Assembly: GCF_002270055.1 (NCBI RefSeq)
Contig: NZ_NIBG01000004.1
Location: forward strand, 1-54,780
Source of the DNA: Anaeromicrobium sediminis
Lineage (GTDB): Bacteria; Bacillota; Clostridia; Peptostreptococcales; Thermotaleaceae
Direction of reading: 5' to 3'
Length of the DNA: 54,780 bases
How positions within the stretch are numbered: the first letter of the stretch is position 1; the number at the start of each line of letters is the position of its first letter. Made by a program: the position numbers and the translations under genes. This document shows positions 18,501-26,018 of this stretch, piece by piece. The notes under the pieces are model-generated. The model was given only the letters and a program-made list of their open reading frames with translations. It was not told where the DNA came from and did not search any database.

Positions 18501-20078
18501 TTAATTCATATCCTTATATATTCTTTGAGCTGTTTTAGTTATGGATAACCCACCATATCCTGTACATCTTAGTTCTGATGGTAGCATATGTCCTACCTTG
18601 TACATGGACTCAATAGTCTCATCAAGGGGTATTACCTTATCAAATCCTGCTAATGCCATATTAGCACAAGCTATAGCATTTGCCCCAGCCATTACATTTT
18701 TACCAAGACAAGGCACTTCAACTCTATCTGCCACAGGGTCACATACCATCCCCATTATATTTTGAAGAGCAATAGAAGCTGCATCCACACCTTCAGTAGC
18801 ACTACCTGCCATAAGCTCAACTAATCCTCCTGCTGCCATTCCAGAACCGGCCCCACACTCTACTTGACAACCACCTACTTCAGCTGCAAAGGTAGCATGT
18901 TCTGCTATGAAAAGTCCTATTATTCCTGCTGCTAACATGGCCCTTGTGGCATCTTCTATAGATAAACCAAGTTCCCTAGTGGCACCTATTATAGTTCCTG
19001 GTAATCCTCCACAGGAACCAGCTGTTGGTGCTGCCACAATAACTCCCATAGAACTTTTTACTTCCATCATGGAAGTTATGGAACTTATTACTCTATTTAA
19101 TACATTTCCAGGCACTAATTTACCTGCCCTTTGGGTTTCTTCTATCTTATGAGATTGGGGTCCTAATATTCTATCCTCATAGTCAGTTCCCTTTAATCCA
19201 CTTTCTATTGACTGATCCATTAAAGTAACTATTTCTTTCATCTTTTCAAAGACTTCTTCTTCTGATATGTTGCCTCTGGCACTTTCATATAAAACAGCCA
19301 ATTCCCATAGCTTTAGATTTTTTTCCTTACCTACCTTAAGCATTTCTTCTGCATTAATAAAAGGAACTTCACAGTTTTTCCTAGACATGATAGGAAGTAC
19401 AGGAGAAAGGCTCATCACATTTAATACTTCCTCTTTACCTTCTATCTCTTCTACTATTTTATTACTCAAAGGTTTTGCCCCTTTTATGTTTATAAGAACT
19501 TTTTCGTCCTTTAAACTTTTATTTATATAATCAATTTCATATTCCTTATTCTCTATATATTTTACAATTTCATCTGCACACATACTATCTTTTATAAAAA
19601 TTAAACTCTCATAAAAATCTCCTGCAATGTTGACTTCAAATCCTTCTATATCCTCATATTGTATCATTCCACCACCAGTAGATATGGAGGTAGTCTGTAC
19701 TTTTTCTCCCCTATCACTTATTAAAGTCATCTTATAAGTATTAGGATGGTCTGCTTCATAGTCTACCACATGGAAACTCACATCTAACCCTTCTTCCCTT
19801 GCTATGGCCACAGAGTTAGTGAGTCTAGAATCTTGAGGTTCATAATCAAGCAATCCTCCCACAAGGCCCATATCAGAACCATGGCCATGATAAGTGGTAG
19901 CTAATGAACCCTTAGGGTCAAACTCTACTATTACTTCCTTTAAATTGCCCTTAACCATTTGACGACCTAACTTACCTATCCTTGCTGCTGCCGCCACATG
20001 AGAACTAGATGGTCCCCTCATAACAGGACCTATAACGTCATTAAAAATGCTAGCTGGTTGTTTATCCATTTTTTTCAC
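18501..20078 (-). CDS. Iron-sulfur L-serine dehydratase, beta and alpha domains in one chain
   Basis: A 525-residue protein that joins the beta-type domain (residues ~1-230, with GPVMRGPSSSHVAAA and the degenerate ACT-like part) and the alpha catalytic domain (~250-525). Cysteines in GGCQVECGAGSGMAAGG and in MVCDPVADRVEVPCLGKN fit the [4Fe-4S] cluster and C-terminal loop of this enzyme class. The reaction is L-serine to pyruvate plus ammonia without PLP. The GTG start at 20078 follows directly on the stop codon of the preceding gene and has AGGAG 6 nt upstream; an ATG three codons later is an alternative. The oxygen-sensitive cluster fits an anaerobe using serine as energy source. Confidence 0.93.
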   Translation of the reverse strand: MKKMDKQPASIFNDVIGPVMRGPSSSHVAAAARIGKLGRQMVKGNLKEVIVEFDPKGSLATTYHGHGSDMGLVGGLLDYEPQDSRLTNSVAIAREEGLDVSFHVVDYEADHPNTYKMTLISDRGEKVQTTSISTGGGMIQYEDIEGFEVNIAGDFYESLIFIKDSMCADEIVKYIENKEYEIDYINKSLKDEKVLINIKGAKPLSNKIVEEIEGKEEVLNVMSLSPVLPIMSRKNCEVPFINAEEMLKVGKEKNLKLWELAVLYESARGNISEEEVFEKMKEIVTLMDQSIESGLKGTDYEDRILGPQSHKIEETQRAGKLVPGNVLNRVISSITSMMEVKSSMGVIVAAPTAGSCGGLPGTIIGATRELGLSIEDATRAMLAAGIIGLFIAEHATFAAEVGGCQVECGAGSGMAAGGLVELMAGSATEGVDAASIALQNIMGMVCDPVADRVEVPCLGKNVMAGANAIACANMALAGFDKVIPLDETIESMYKVGHMLPSELRCTGYGGLSITKTAQRIYKDMN

Positions 20079-21044
20079 CTACTCTCCTAACTTTTGTCCA
20101 ATGCACTTTTTAATAGCTTCATCGTATATGGCCTCTGCCACTACTAAATCAAATAAGGCCATTCCCACAGATTTATATAAACTAGTGCCCTTATTTTTAT
20201 TTATATTCTCCTTATCTCCTAATAACTTTCCAAATACTTTTACTTGTTCTGACCTTATCCACCCTTCTCTTACTGGAACTATCACATCTCCAGATTCTTC
20301 TGCTGCAAATTCCGTATCTATATAAAGCTCATCTAATAATTCATATAAACTCTTAGGTATTTCTCTCATTTCAAGCTTATAAGAGCCTATAGCTATAACG
20401 TGTTTTCCCTTTAATAATTCCTTGTCATCAGGTAATACAGGACTTTGAGCTGGAGTTGCCGTAATAATTATCTCTGAATTCACAACTAAATCCTCTGGAC
20501 TTTGAACTATCTTAATTTCCACATTTTTTAATTTTTCTTCTAATCTTTCCTTAAAGAAATTTACCCTTTCCTTTGATAAATCATAAATATATATTCGTTT
20601 TATAGGTCTAGCCGCACAAGCGTACAATAGCTGATAAAAACCTTGTACTCCCGTTCCTATTAATCCTACACTTTCACAATCTTCCCTAGTAGTATGCCTG
20701 ATACCTACACCACCAACTGCTCCTGTTCTATAGGCAGTAAGTGCTGCACCATCCATCATGGCTAAGGGTTCTCCCGTTTTACTTTTATTTAAAATCATAG
20801 TTCCCTGAATTGATGCTATCCCATCTTTAATATTTTCAGGAAAAGTGGATACTATTTTAGTACCTGATACAGTATCTGTAAAGCAAGGCATATATAAAAT
20901 AGTTCCCTCTTTTCGATCCACATGCATCCTATCAGGCATTTGAAAATTCTTGCTTTCATAGATTTTAAATGCCTTTTCAATAGAGTCCATCATTATATTG
21001 AGAGAAATTACTTCTTCCATATGTTTCTTACTTATATATAACAT
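20079..21044 (-). CDS. Ornithine cyclodeaminase / mu-crystallin family NAD(P)-dependent enzyme
   Basis: A 321-residue protein with the OCD/mu-crystallin signature: an N-terminal substrate part (KIVSTFPEN, GTMILNKSKTGEPLAMMDG, LTAYRTGAVGGVG) and a Rossmann segment SVGLIGTGVQGFYQLLYAC near 130. Later GKHVIAIGSYKLEMREI fits the family. Members include ornithine cyclodeaminase, alanine dehydrogenase and ketimine reductases; the exact activity is unclear. The stop codon touches the start of the serine dehydratase gene, so both are made together, and the substrate may be a serine-linked imino or amino acid. AAAGGGG precedes the ATG. The repeat element at 21131 lies in the leader region. Confidence 0.87.
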   Translation of the reverse strand: MLYISKKHMEEVISLNIMMDSIEKAFKIYESKNFQMPDRMHVDRKEGTILYMPCFTDTVSGTKIVSTFPENIKDGIASIQGTMILNKSKTGEPLAMMDGAALTAYRTGAVGGVGIRHTTREDCESVGLIGTGVQGFYQLLYACAARPIKRIYIYDLSKERVNFFKERLEEKLKNVEIKIVQSPEDLVVNSEIIITATPAQSPVLPDDKELLKGKHVIAIGSYKLEMREIPKSLYELLDELYIDTEFAAEESGDVIVPVREGWIRSEQVKVFGKLLGDKENINKNKGTSLYKSVGMALFDLVVAEAIYDEAIKKCIGQKLGE

Positions 21045-21130
21045 TTCTTCAATCCCCTTTCTTGGTCTGACCAGATTCTTTAAGTAGTAAATTCTATAGA
21101 TTTTTAAAAAATCCTCCTTTAATTTTATAA

Positions 21131-21305
21131 ATAAAAAAGGTGTACTTCGTACGCTTCGCTATGGAACCCTATGGTTCCCTTCGGCGCAACTGTAGTTGCT
21201 GAGCACCCTCCTTTAAAGAGGCAGGGGAATTCTTCCCCCACACCCCCTTATTTTTTTATACTTATACACAGTTTTGAAAATTTATAATTTCCTATTGCGT
21301 AAAAA
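21131..21305 (-). repeat. Multi-hairpin repeat element, copy 1 of 3
   Basis: About 175 nt, sharing its whole architecture with copies at 32331 and 52000. Plus-strand order: AAAAAAGG; hairpin GTGTAC-TTC-GTACGC; hairpin GGAACC-CTAT-GGTTCC; hairpin GCAAC-TGTA-GTTGC; the constant block TTTAAAGAGGCAGGGG with hairpin GGGGAA-TTC-TTCCCC; CCTTATTTTTTT; and an end block TATAATTTCCTATTGCG with GTAAAAA. The right end abuts the terminator at 21307. It fills most of the 329 bp gap between two minus-strand genes. I see no ORF in it. Confidence 0.8.
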
Positions 21306-21306
21306 T

Positions 21307-21335
21307 AAAGGCTATGAAAATAATTCATAACCTTT
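21307..21335 (-). terminator. Terminator of the lipoprotein hydrolase gene
   Basis: AAAGGCTATGAA pairs with TTCATAACCTTT (one mismatch), followed on the minus strand by TTTATTTTTA, which overlaps the border of repeat copy 1. Confidence 0.75.
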
Positions 21336-21373
21336 GTTTCTTTATTCCCTTTAATCTGGAATTTTGTATTCAT

Positions 21374-22252
21374 TTAATTTCCATTAATTATGTCTATACT
21401 CTTTTTTACTGCTCCTTCTATGGCGCTCAAATGATTTCCTTCTACTATATGAATCTCACTTTTACCACCCTTTTCATTTACTTCCTTACTAAAACTTTCA
21501 GTTAACTCTTTAAGGTTTGGTATGTGACTATTTGATTCTACAAACATATATAATGGTTTTTGCACACTGTCAGCATATTTTATTGGAGTCCTTAAACTAA
21601 ACTCTATTTCATTATCCATGTTAAAAGGTATAATGTTTTTTAGTTGTTCATTGGCATCTAATTCTCCTTTAATATCTAATGGAGCAGCTCCAAAGGTTAT
21701 GACACTTTTATATTTAGATGGCATCATTGAAGCTAATATGGAAGTGGCTCCTCCTAGACTATGACCTACAAGATATATATTCTTTTCATCCACATAGGAT
21801 AGTTTACTTACATATTCACCTGCAGCTATTATGTCATCTACCTCTCCATATAATAATTCATAGTTACCATCATTCCCCTTTTCCCCTCTAACCATAGGAG
21901 TCATAACAACATACCCTGCATCCATATATGGTTTCATAAGATCCCAATAGGATTCATTTAATGAAAATCCCCCATGGACAAATACAATAGCTGGTTTCTT
22001 TATATTTTCTTCTTTATTCTCCGAAATCCATCCCTTTAATTTCAGTTCCCCAGATTCATAAGTTATCAAAGAAGCACCATTAGGCGTATTTAGTTCCTTA
22101 CTTTTCCCTGGCACAGGTCCTCTTTTTATAATTTCACTTTTATGTTCCTCCCGTAGGGACATGAAAGTATTTTTGTCTTCTGCCTGACTGCATCCAGCAA
22201 CAATAATTACTAACATTGTTAGAATTAATATAATTGACACTATTCTTTTCAC
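21374..22252 (-). CDS. Alpha/beta-hydrolase lipoprotein
   Basis: 292 residues starting at a GTG with GGGGGA 6 nt upstream. The N-terminus is a lipoprotein signal (hydrophobic run then VIIVAGCSQ, lipobox Cys near 21), so the enzyme is anchored outside the membrane. The alpha/beta-hydrolase core follows: AIVFVHGGFSLNES (oxyanion region), the nucleophile elbow VGHSLGGATS near 165, and a late His in EGNHLSAIEG. It looks like a dienelactone-hydrolase or S9-type esterase/peptidase. The substrate is unknown. It is probably monocistronic, flanked by terminators. Confidence 0.85.
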   Translation of the reverse strand: MKRIVSIILILTMLVIIVAGCSQAEDKNTFMSLREEHKSEIIKRGPVPGKSKELNTPNGASLITYESGELKLKGWISENKEENIKKPAIVFVHGGFSLNESYWDLMKPYMDAGYVVMTPMVRGEKGNDGNYELLYGEVDDIIAAGEYVSKLSYVDEKNIYLVGHSLGGATSILASMMPSKYKSVITFGAAPLDIKGELDANEQLKNIIPFNMDNEIEFSLRTPIKYADSVQKPLYMFVESNSHIPNLKELTESFSKEVNEKGGKSEIHIVEGNHLSAIEGAVKKSIDIINGN

Positions 22253-22337
22253 TACGATTCCCCCTTTTAAATAATCATATATACCCTTTCAATTTAAATA
22301 TGCTTTTTCCTCTTGAATTCCTTCTAAAAAAATTAAA

Positions 22338-22371
22338 TAGGACGATTACTCTAACTAGAATAACCGTCCTT
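22338..22371 (-). terminator. Terminator of the HNH/macro-domain unit
   Basis: TAGGACGATTACTCT pairs imperfectly with AGAATAACCGTCCTTA; the minus-strand product continues into ATTTAATTTTTTT. Confidence 0.7.
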
Positions 22372-22431
22372 ATATTTAATTAATTATCTCTATTACTTTA
22401 GAACTCTCTACTTTTCCTATATATGTAAAAA

Positions 22432-22962
22432 CTATATTCTATTTAACTTTCTTTCATACAAGTCATAATCACCTTGAGAAAATAATACAAGCATTATTTC
22501 TTCTAAAGAATTATTTTTATCTATGAAATCCAATATGGCTTTTATGGCTATATCTGCTGCTTCATCTATAGGGTATGAATAGGCACCAGTAGATATGGCT
22601 GGAAAGGCTATAGTCTTTATATTATTTTCTCCCCCTAATGTTAGTGAACTATTATATGCATTGTATAAGAGACTTTCCTCATGATTATTTCCACCCCTAT
22701 ATATTGGTCCAACCGTATGGATTACATACTTAGCATCTAGTTTTCCAGCCCCCGTTATTCTAGCTTCTCCTGTAGGACAACCTCCTATGGTTTTACATTC
22801 CTTTAATATATCTGGTCCACCAGCTCTATGAATGGCTCCATCTACTCCGCCACCACCTAATAAACTATTGTTTGCCGCATTCACTATAGCATCTATTTTT
22901 ATTTTTGTTATATTTCCTTTTATAATGCTTATCTTTGTGCTTTTATACATATACTCTTTCAT
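22432..22962 (-). CDS. Macro-domain protein (ADP-ribose / O-acetyl-ADP-ribose hydrolase type)
   Basis: A 176-residue single macro domain. Ligand-binding motifs are clear: VNAANNSLLGGGGVDGAIHRAGG split across about 28-50 (Asn and Asp of the catalytic/ribose site), then GEARITGAG, VIHTVGP and AFPAISTGAYSYP. The pattern matches the YmdB/MacroD group that removes ADP-ribose from proteins or deacetylates O-acetyl-ADP-ribose. The gene follows an HNH nuclease gene by about 15 nt and probably shares its transcript. GGGGGA lies about 10 nt upstream. Confidence 0.93.
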   Translation of the reverse strand: MKEYMYKSTKISIIKGNITKIKIDAIVNAANNSLLGGGGVDGAIHRAGGPDILKECKTIGGCPTGEARITGAGKLDAKYVIHTVGPIYRGGNNHEESLLYNAYNSSLTLGGENNIKTIAFPAISTGAYSYPIDEAADIAIKAILDFIDKNNSLEEIMLVLFSQGDYDLYERKLNRI

Positions 22963-22977
22963 ATATGAAAATTCCCC

Positions 22978-23403
22978 CTAACCCTTTGTATTCACCCTTA
23001 CAATCTTGTGTATCATGTTATCTTTTAAATATATTCTGTGAGTATGGCTTTGAAATACTATGTGTTTGTTCATGTCTTCTATTCTATGTACTTTATCTGT
23101 TAATTCTATCAATTCATCTTTCTTCATCTTCATATGACTAGTAGTTATATATCCATCAATTACTGCTCTTTTGAATAACTCTAAAATACTGTCCTTATAA
23201 TCTAAAGGTATCTCATCTCTTTTGTATTTATTACATTTTTTACAACTACATGCTAGGTTAAATATATCGTTAGTACCACCTCTACTTTTAGGTAAATAAT
23301 GATCTAAAGTCACTTGTTTAAAGAGCAGCTTTCTTCCACAAAATCTACATATTCCTTCATCCCTCATATAAACATATCTTCTTTGACTTTTCTTATCCCA
23401 CAT
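22978..23403 (-). CDS. HNH endonuclease
   Basis: 141 residues from the ATG at 23403 (AAAGGGG 5 nt upstream). An HNH domain with a zinc-binding frame fills residues ~10-70: CRFCGRKL, TLDHYLPKSRGGTNDIFNLA with the catalytic His, and CKKCNKYKRD. The C-terminal half is charged and of unknown function. Stand-alone HNH proteins of this shape occur as McrA-like nucleases, in defence islands or as mobile-element remnants. It heads a two-gene unit with the macro-domain protein. Confidence 0.9.
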   Translation of the reverse strand: MWDKKSQRRYVYMRDEGICRFCGRKLLFKQVTLDHYLPKSRGGTNDIFNLACSCKKCNKYKRDEIPLDYKDSILELFKRAVIDGYITTSHMKMKKDELIELTDKVHRIEDMNKHIVFQSHTHRIYLKDNMIHKIVRVNTKG

Positions 23404-23540
23404 ATTTTCCCCTTTCAAAGTCAGTCTTATATATTATACTTTATGCCAATATAGTGGTGTTTATCAGTGTTATGATGTTGGAAAAATAAAATAAGAATAT
23501 GAGCTTTAAAGGTATTTTGAGAATTTTAAATACAGACTAA

Positions 23541-23583
23541 AAAAGACAACTCCTTCACTATTTTTAGTAGAGTTGTCTTTTTC
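23541..23583 (-). terminator. Terminator behind array unit D
   Basis: AAAAGACAACTC pairs with GAGTTGTCTTTT around a 17-nt partly self-complementary centre. It is almost identical to the hairpin at 24204-24246. T-runs flank both sides, and on the minus strand it follows the GGTGAGTCCACC hairpin by about 35 nt. Confidence 0.8.
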
Positions 23584-23805
23584 AATTTATATTTGATTGT
23601 GAATCATTCATCCTTTGGTGGACTCACCCCTTTTTTCTAAATTTCATAAATACCTATGTTCTATTTGTTAAAATATTTTTTTAAAAATAAATAATATATT
23701 CTTATAACAAATCCATCTTACTAACTTTACATGTGTATTATTTTTACTTTTTAATTTATATTTGGTTGTAAATCCTTAATTTTTTGGCGGACTCACCTCA
23801 TTTCT

Positions 23806-23856
23806 TTAAATTTCTTTAAATTGTTTAGTTACTAAAATTCTAGTTCCTTTAACCAT
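23806..23856 (-). other. Micro-ORF-like segment, unit C (16 codons)
   Basis: ATG to TAA encoding MVKGTRILVTKQFKEI. The same length and pattern recur in units B and A. AAAAGGAG abuts the ATG with no spacer, which is poor for initiation there. Differences between units are not concentrated at third codon positions, so coding is unproven. In the same frame, 4 codons after the stop, a GTG opens a short run ending in SPPKN. Confidence 0.3.
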
Positions 23857-24046
23857 CTCCTTTTAATTTTCCTTTTCTATATTTCTTATATACCCATGTC
23901 CTACTCGTTGAAACAATTTTCTGAAAATAAATAATATATTCTTATAAAAATTTCATCTTACTAACTTTACATGTGTACTATTTTTTACTTCTCACTTTAT
24001 ATTTGATTTTAAATCATTAATTCTTTGGTGGACTCACCCCTTTTCT

Positions 24047-24097
24047 TTAAATTTCTTTAAGTTGTTTAATTACTAAAATTCTAGTTCTCTTAATCAT
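24047..24097 (-). other. Micro-ORF-like segment, unit B (16 codons)
   Basis: Encodes MIKRTRILVIKQLKEI in the same frame and at the same distance from the GGTGAGTCCACC hairpin as in unit C. It differs from C at five bases, only one of them at a third codon position. The preceding AAAAAGGAG again abuts the ATG. It is either a leader-like peptide or a conserved RNA stretch. Confidence 0.3.
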
Positions 24098-24203
24098 CTC
24101 CTTTTTCTTTTTTCTTTTGTATGTTTCATATATACCCATGAAATATTTATTGAAACAATTTTCTGAAAAAATAATATATTTCTATAAAAATTTTATATAA
24201 ATA

Positions 24204-24246
24204 AAAAAGACAACTCCTTAACTATTTTTAATAGAGTTGTCTTTTC
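24204..24246 (-). terminator. Terminator behind array unit A
   Basis: AAAAAGACAACTC pairs with GAGTTGTCTTTT; nearly the same sequence as at 23541. It follows the unit A hairpin by about 35 nt on the minus strand. Confidence 0.8.
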
Positions 24247-24300
24247 TACTCTGCAATTGTTTGTGAATCATCCATGCTTTGGTGGAACCACTCCTTCTCC

Positions 24301-24351
24301 TTAAATTTCTCTAAGTACTCTCCTTTCTAAGATTTTCTTTCCTCTCACCAT
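24301..24351 (-). other. Micro-ORF-like segment, unit A (16 codons)
   Basis: Encodes MVRGKKILERRVLREI: identical length, start, stop and E-I ending to units B and C, but about 17 base changes without indels. Directly after it AAGGAGAAGGA precedes a GTG (VPPKHG), the best-placed ribosome site in the array. Confidence 0.3.
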
Positions 24352-24497
24352 CTCCTTTACTTATATATATTATATATATATTTCATTTTCATCCATAAAA
24401 TTCCTATTTGAATGATTTTATTTCAATAAATATTTTTTGTTGAATGTGAACACAGTATTTTACTTTAGTTATAGTTCATTATATTCATAATGTAAAA

Positions 24498-24526
24498 AGA
24501 CTGCTAACATATTCTGTTAACAGTCT
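24498..24526 (-). terminator. Terminator of ridA
   Basis: AGACTGCTAACA pairs with TGTTAACAGTCT with one mismatch; the minus-strand product ends in TCTTTTTAC. Confidence 0.8.
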
Positions 24527-24544
24527 ATATATGTTTATCATAAA

Positions 24545-24922
24545 TTATACAGTGGCTACAAACTCAATTTCAACTAATGCGTTTTTAGCTAATTGAGTTC
24601 CCCCTACAGTACTTCTGCTCGGGAAGTTTTCACTGAAGTATGATCCGTAAACTTCGTTCATTTTAGCAAAGTCAGAAAGGTCCTTTAAGAATACTGTAGT
24701 CTTAAATACTTTTGACATGTGACTTCCAGCAGCTTCTAAAATAGCTTTTCCATTTTCAATCGCTTGCTTAGTTTGCTCTTCTATAGTAGCTGGCACTTCT
24801 CCTGTTTCAGGGTTAATTGGTAATTGACCTGAAGTATATACAAAGTCCCCAACTCTAACCCCTTGAGAATATGGCCCAATTGCACCTGGCGCTTTAGTTG
24901 TTGAAATAATTTCTTTATTCAT
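24545..24922 (-). CDS. ridA: RidA (YjgF/YER057c/UK114) family reactive-enamine deaminase
   Basis: A 125-residue protein, the typical size. Family landmarks are APGAIGPYSQGVRVGDFVYTSGQ split at about 12-33, NPETGEVP and the C-terminal signature RSTVGGTQLAKNALVEIEFVA with the conserved Arg that binds the substrate carboxylate. RidA trimers hydrolyse 2-aminoacrylate and related enamines released by PLP enzymes and serine dehydratases. It stands alone in front of the tandem array and has its own terminator. AGGAGGAAT precedes the ATG. Confidence 0.95.
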   Translation of the reverse strand: MNKEIISTTKAPGAIGPYSQGVRVGDFVYTSGQLPINPETGEVPATIEEQTKQAIENGKAILEAAGSHMSKVFKTTVFLKDLSDFAKMNEVYGSYFSENFPSRSTVGGTQLAKNALVEIEFVATV

Positions 24923-25117
24923 CTGCGATTCCTCCTAGTTTTTAATTCTTTAAGTATTATCGCAATATTTATGCCAAAGATGAATGAAAGCCTATCCCTA
25001 GCTGAAACCTAGTATTTTACTTATTTTAATTTTAATATATATATTATTAATCTTTAATTGTATATAAAATAGGTTATGCAGTACAACCTATTTATACCAC
25101 TTTCCCCAATTTAATAT

Positions 25118-25822
25118 CTATATGACTATTTCTTTATTGTCCTTATTCATTATGTATGTACTACAACTTCCACCTAGATTATTTATTACTAAATTTTTTA
25201 ATTCCGCCACTGCCTTTTTTAAATCATCTTCCCTGACTTCATCTATAGATTCTATTACTAAAATAGCATTTTTAGTTTTCTCTGTAAGGATAGTTCTCTC
25301 AGCTTCTCGCCAATTTAAACAACGGCATATTACACTTTCATCATCCTTATATACAATTTCGCCTTCCTTTGGACTTTTATTATCAGTCTCTCCAAGGGGT
25401 ATAAAGGATTCATCTCCATCCGCATGAGTAAGTCTTAAATTCCCTACAAATTTGTCCATATCCTCTCCACCACAAGGTAGGGCGTAATTAAGTGATATGG
25501 AATTATATATATCCACTAAAGGATTTATATTTCCTATTTCATTTCCCTTGCTAACTCTTTTCAGTAGATTTTCTATTGAAGCTCTACTTCCCTTTTTAGT
25601 TGGGAATTTTTTAAAAGCATCTCTCCATATGGATATACATTTGTTTTCACTAAATTGGCCACTACTTATATGATGAGTAGCCTTTTTTTCAGCTTCCCTA
25701 AGAAGGCTTTCATATCTAAAGCCATCTTTTATAGAGTTATCTATATGATTACATACTAATACTCCTATTTGAGCTTGAGGAAATAGATTCCAAAAGCCTT
25801 CTTCTATTATGAATTTTTTCAT
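25118..25822 (-). CDS. B3/B4 tRNA-editing-domain protein (PheT-like)
   Basis: A 234-residue cytoplasmic protein that resembles the free-standing B3/4 domain of the phenylalanyl-tRNA synthetase beta chain: IGVLVCNHIDN near 20, WRDAFKKFPTKKGSRASIENLLKR split near 65-90, NPLVDIYNSISL, and GGEDMDKFVGNLRLTHADGDE. The B3/4 fold holds the editing site for mischarged tRNA; stand-alone versions may act in trans or on free amino acids. GGGGAGG lies 6 nt before the ATG. It is divergent from the ornithine-racemase gene across a 196 bp control region. Confidence 0.88.
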   Translation of the reverse strand: MKKFIIEEGFWNLFPQAQIGVLVCNHIDNSIKDGFRYESLLREAEKKATHHISSGQFSENKCISIWRDAFKKFPTKKGSRASIENLLKRVSKGNEIGNINPLVDIYNSISLNYALPCGGEDMDKFVGNLRLTHADGDESFIPLGETDNKSPKEGEIVYKDDESVICRCLNWREAERTILTEKTKNAILVIESIDEVREDDLKKAVAELKNLVINNLGGSCSTYIMNKDNKEIVI

Positions 25823-25874
25823 ATGTATACCTCCCCTTTTATCCCTATTATAGCCTCCTATGTATTAAATGTAT

Positions 25875-25922
25875 CCAACCAACTCAAAAATTTTTGTACC
25901 AACCAATATAGTTTTTTGGTTG
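25875..25922. promoter_or_regulatory. Direct plus inverted repeats, candidate MocR operator
   Basis: CCAACCAA occurs at 25875 and 25899 (24 bp apart) and TTGGTTG, the inverted form, at 25916. The set lies in the 196 bp region between the B3/4 gene and the racemase-MocR pair. MocR/PdxR-type regulators usually bind repeated sites near a divergent promoter. Confidence 0.45.
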
Positions 25923-26018
25923 CCTATGAAATCTTTGTTATGGATGGAGTAATCATTGTGATTTTGTATTATATTTACTTTAAAGTTAAATAATCCTATG
26001 TGTATTGGAGAGATTGCT

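Larger units (their letters stand above)
23404..24544 (-). other. 1.1 kb gene-free region holding a minus-strand array of four related units
   Basis: No protein gene of normal size fits here. Four related units, here called D, C, B and A from left to right, are centred on GGTGGACTCACC-like sequences at 23617, 23786, 24027 and 24281. Units B, C and D share long blocks (AATAATATATTCTTATAA, CTTACTAACTTTACATGTGT) with a spacing of about 170-254 bp. Two nearly identical terminators close units D and A on the minus strand. Individual parts are listed separately. Promoters for the HNH gene must also lie at its left end. Confidence 0.7.

Noticed and set aside
21131-21305. The three-copy element as a group II intron or a complete insertion sequence
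   Set aside because: At about 175 nt with no ORF and no domain V-like end, it is too short for either; terminator-adjacent placement is the only shared trait.
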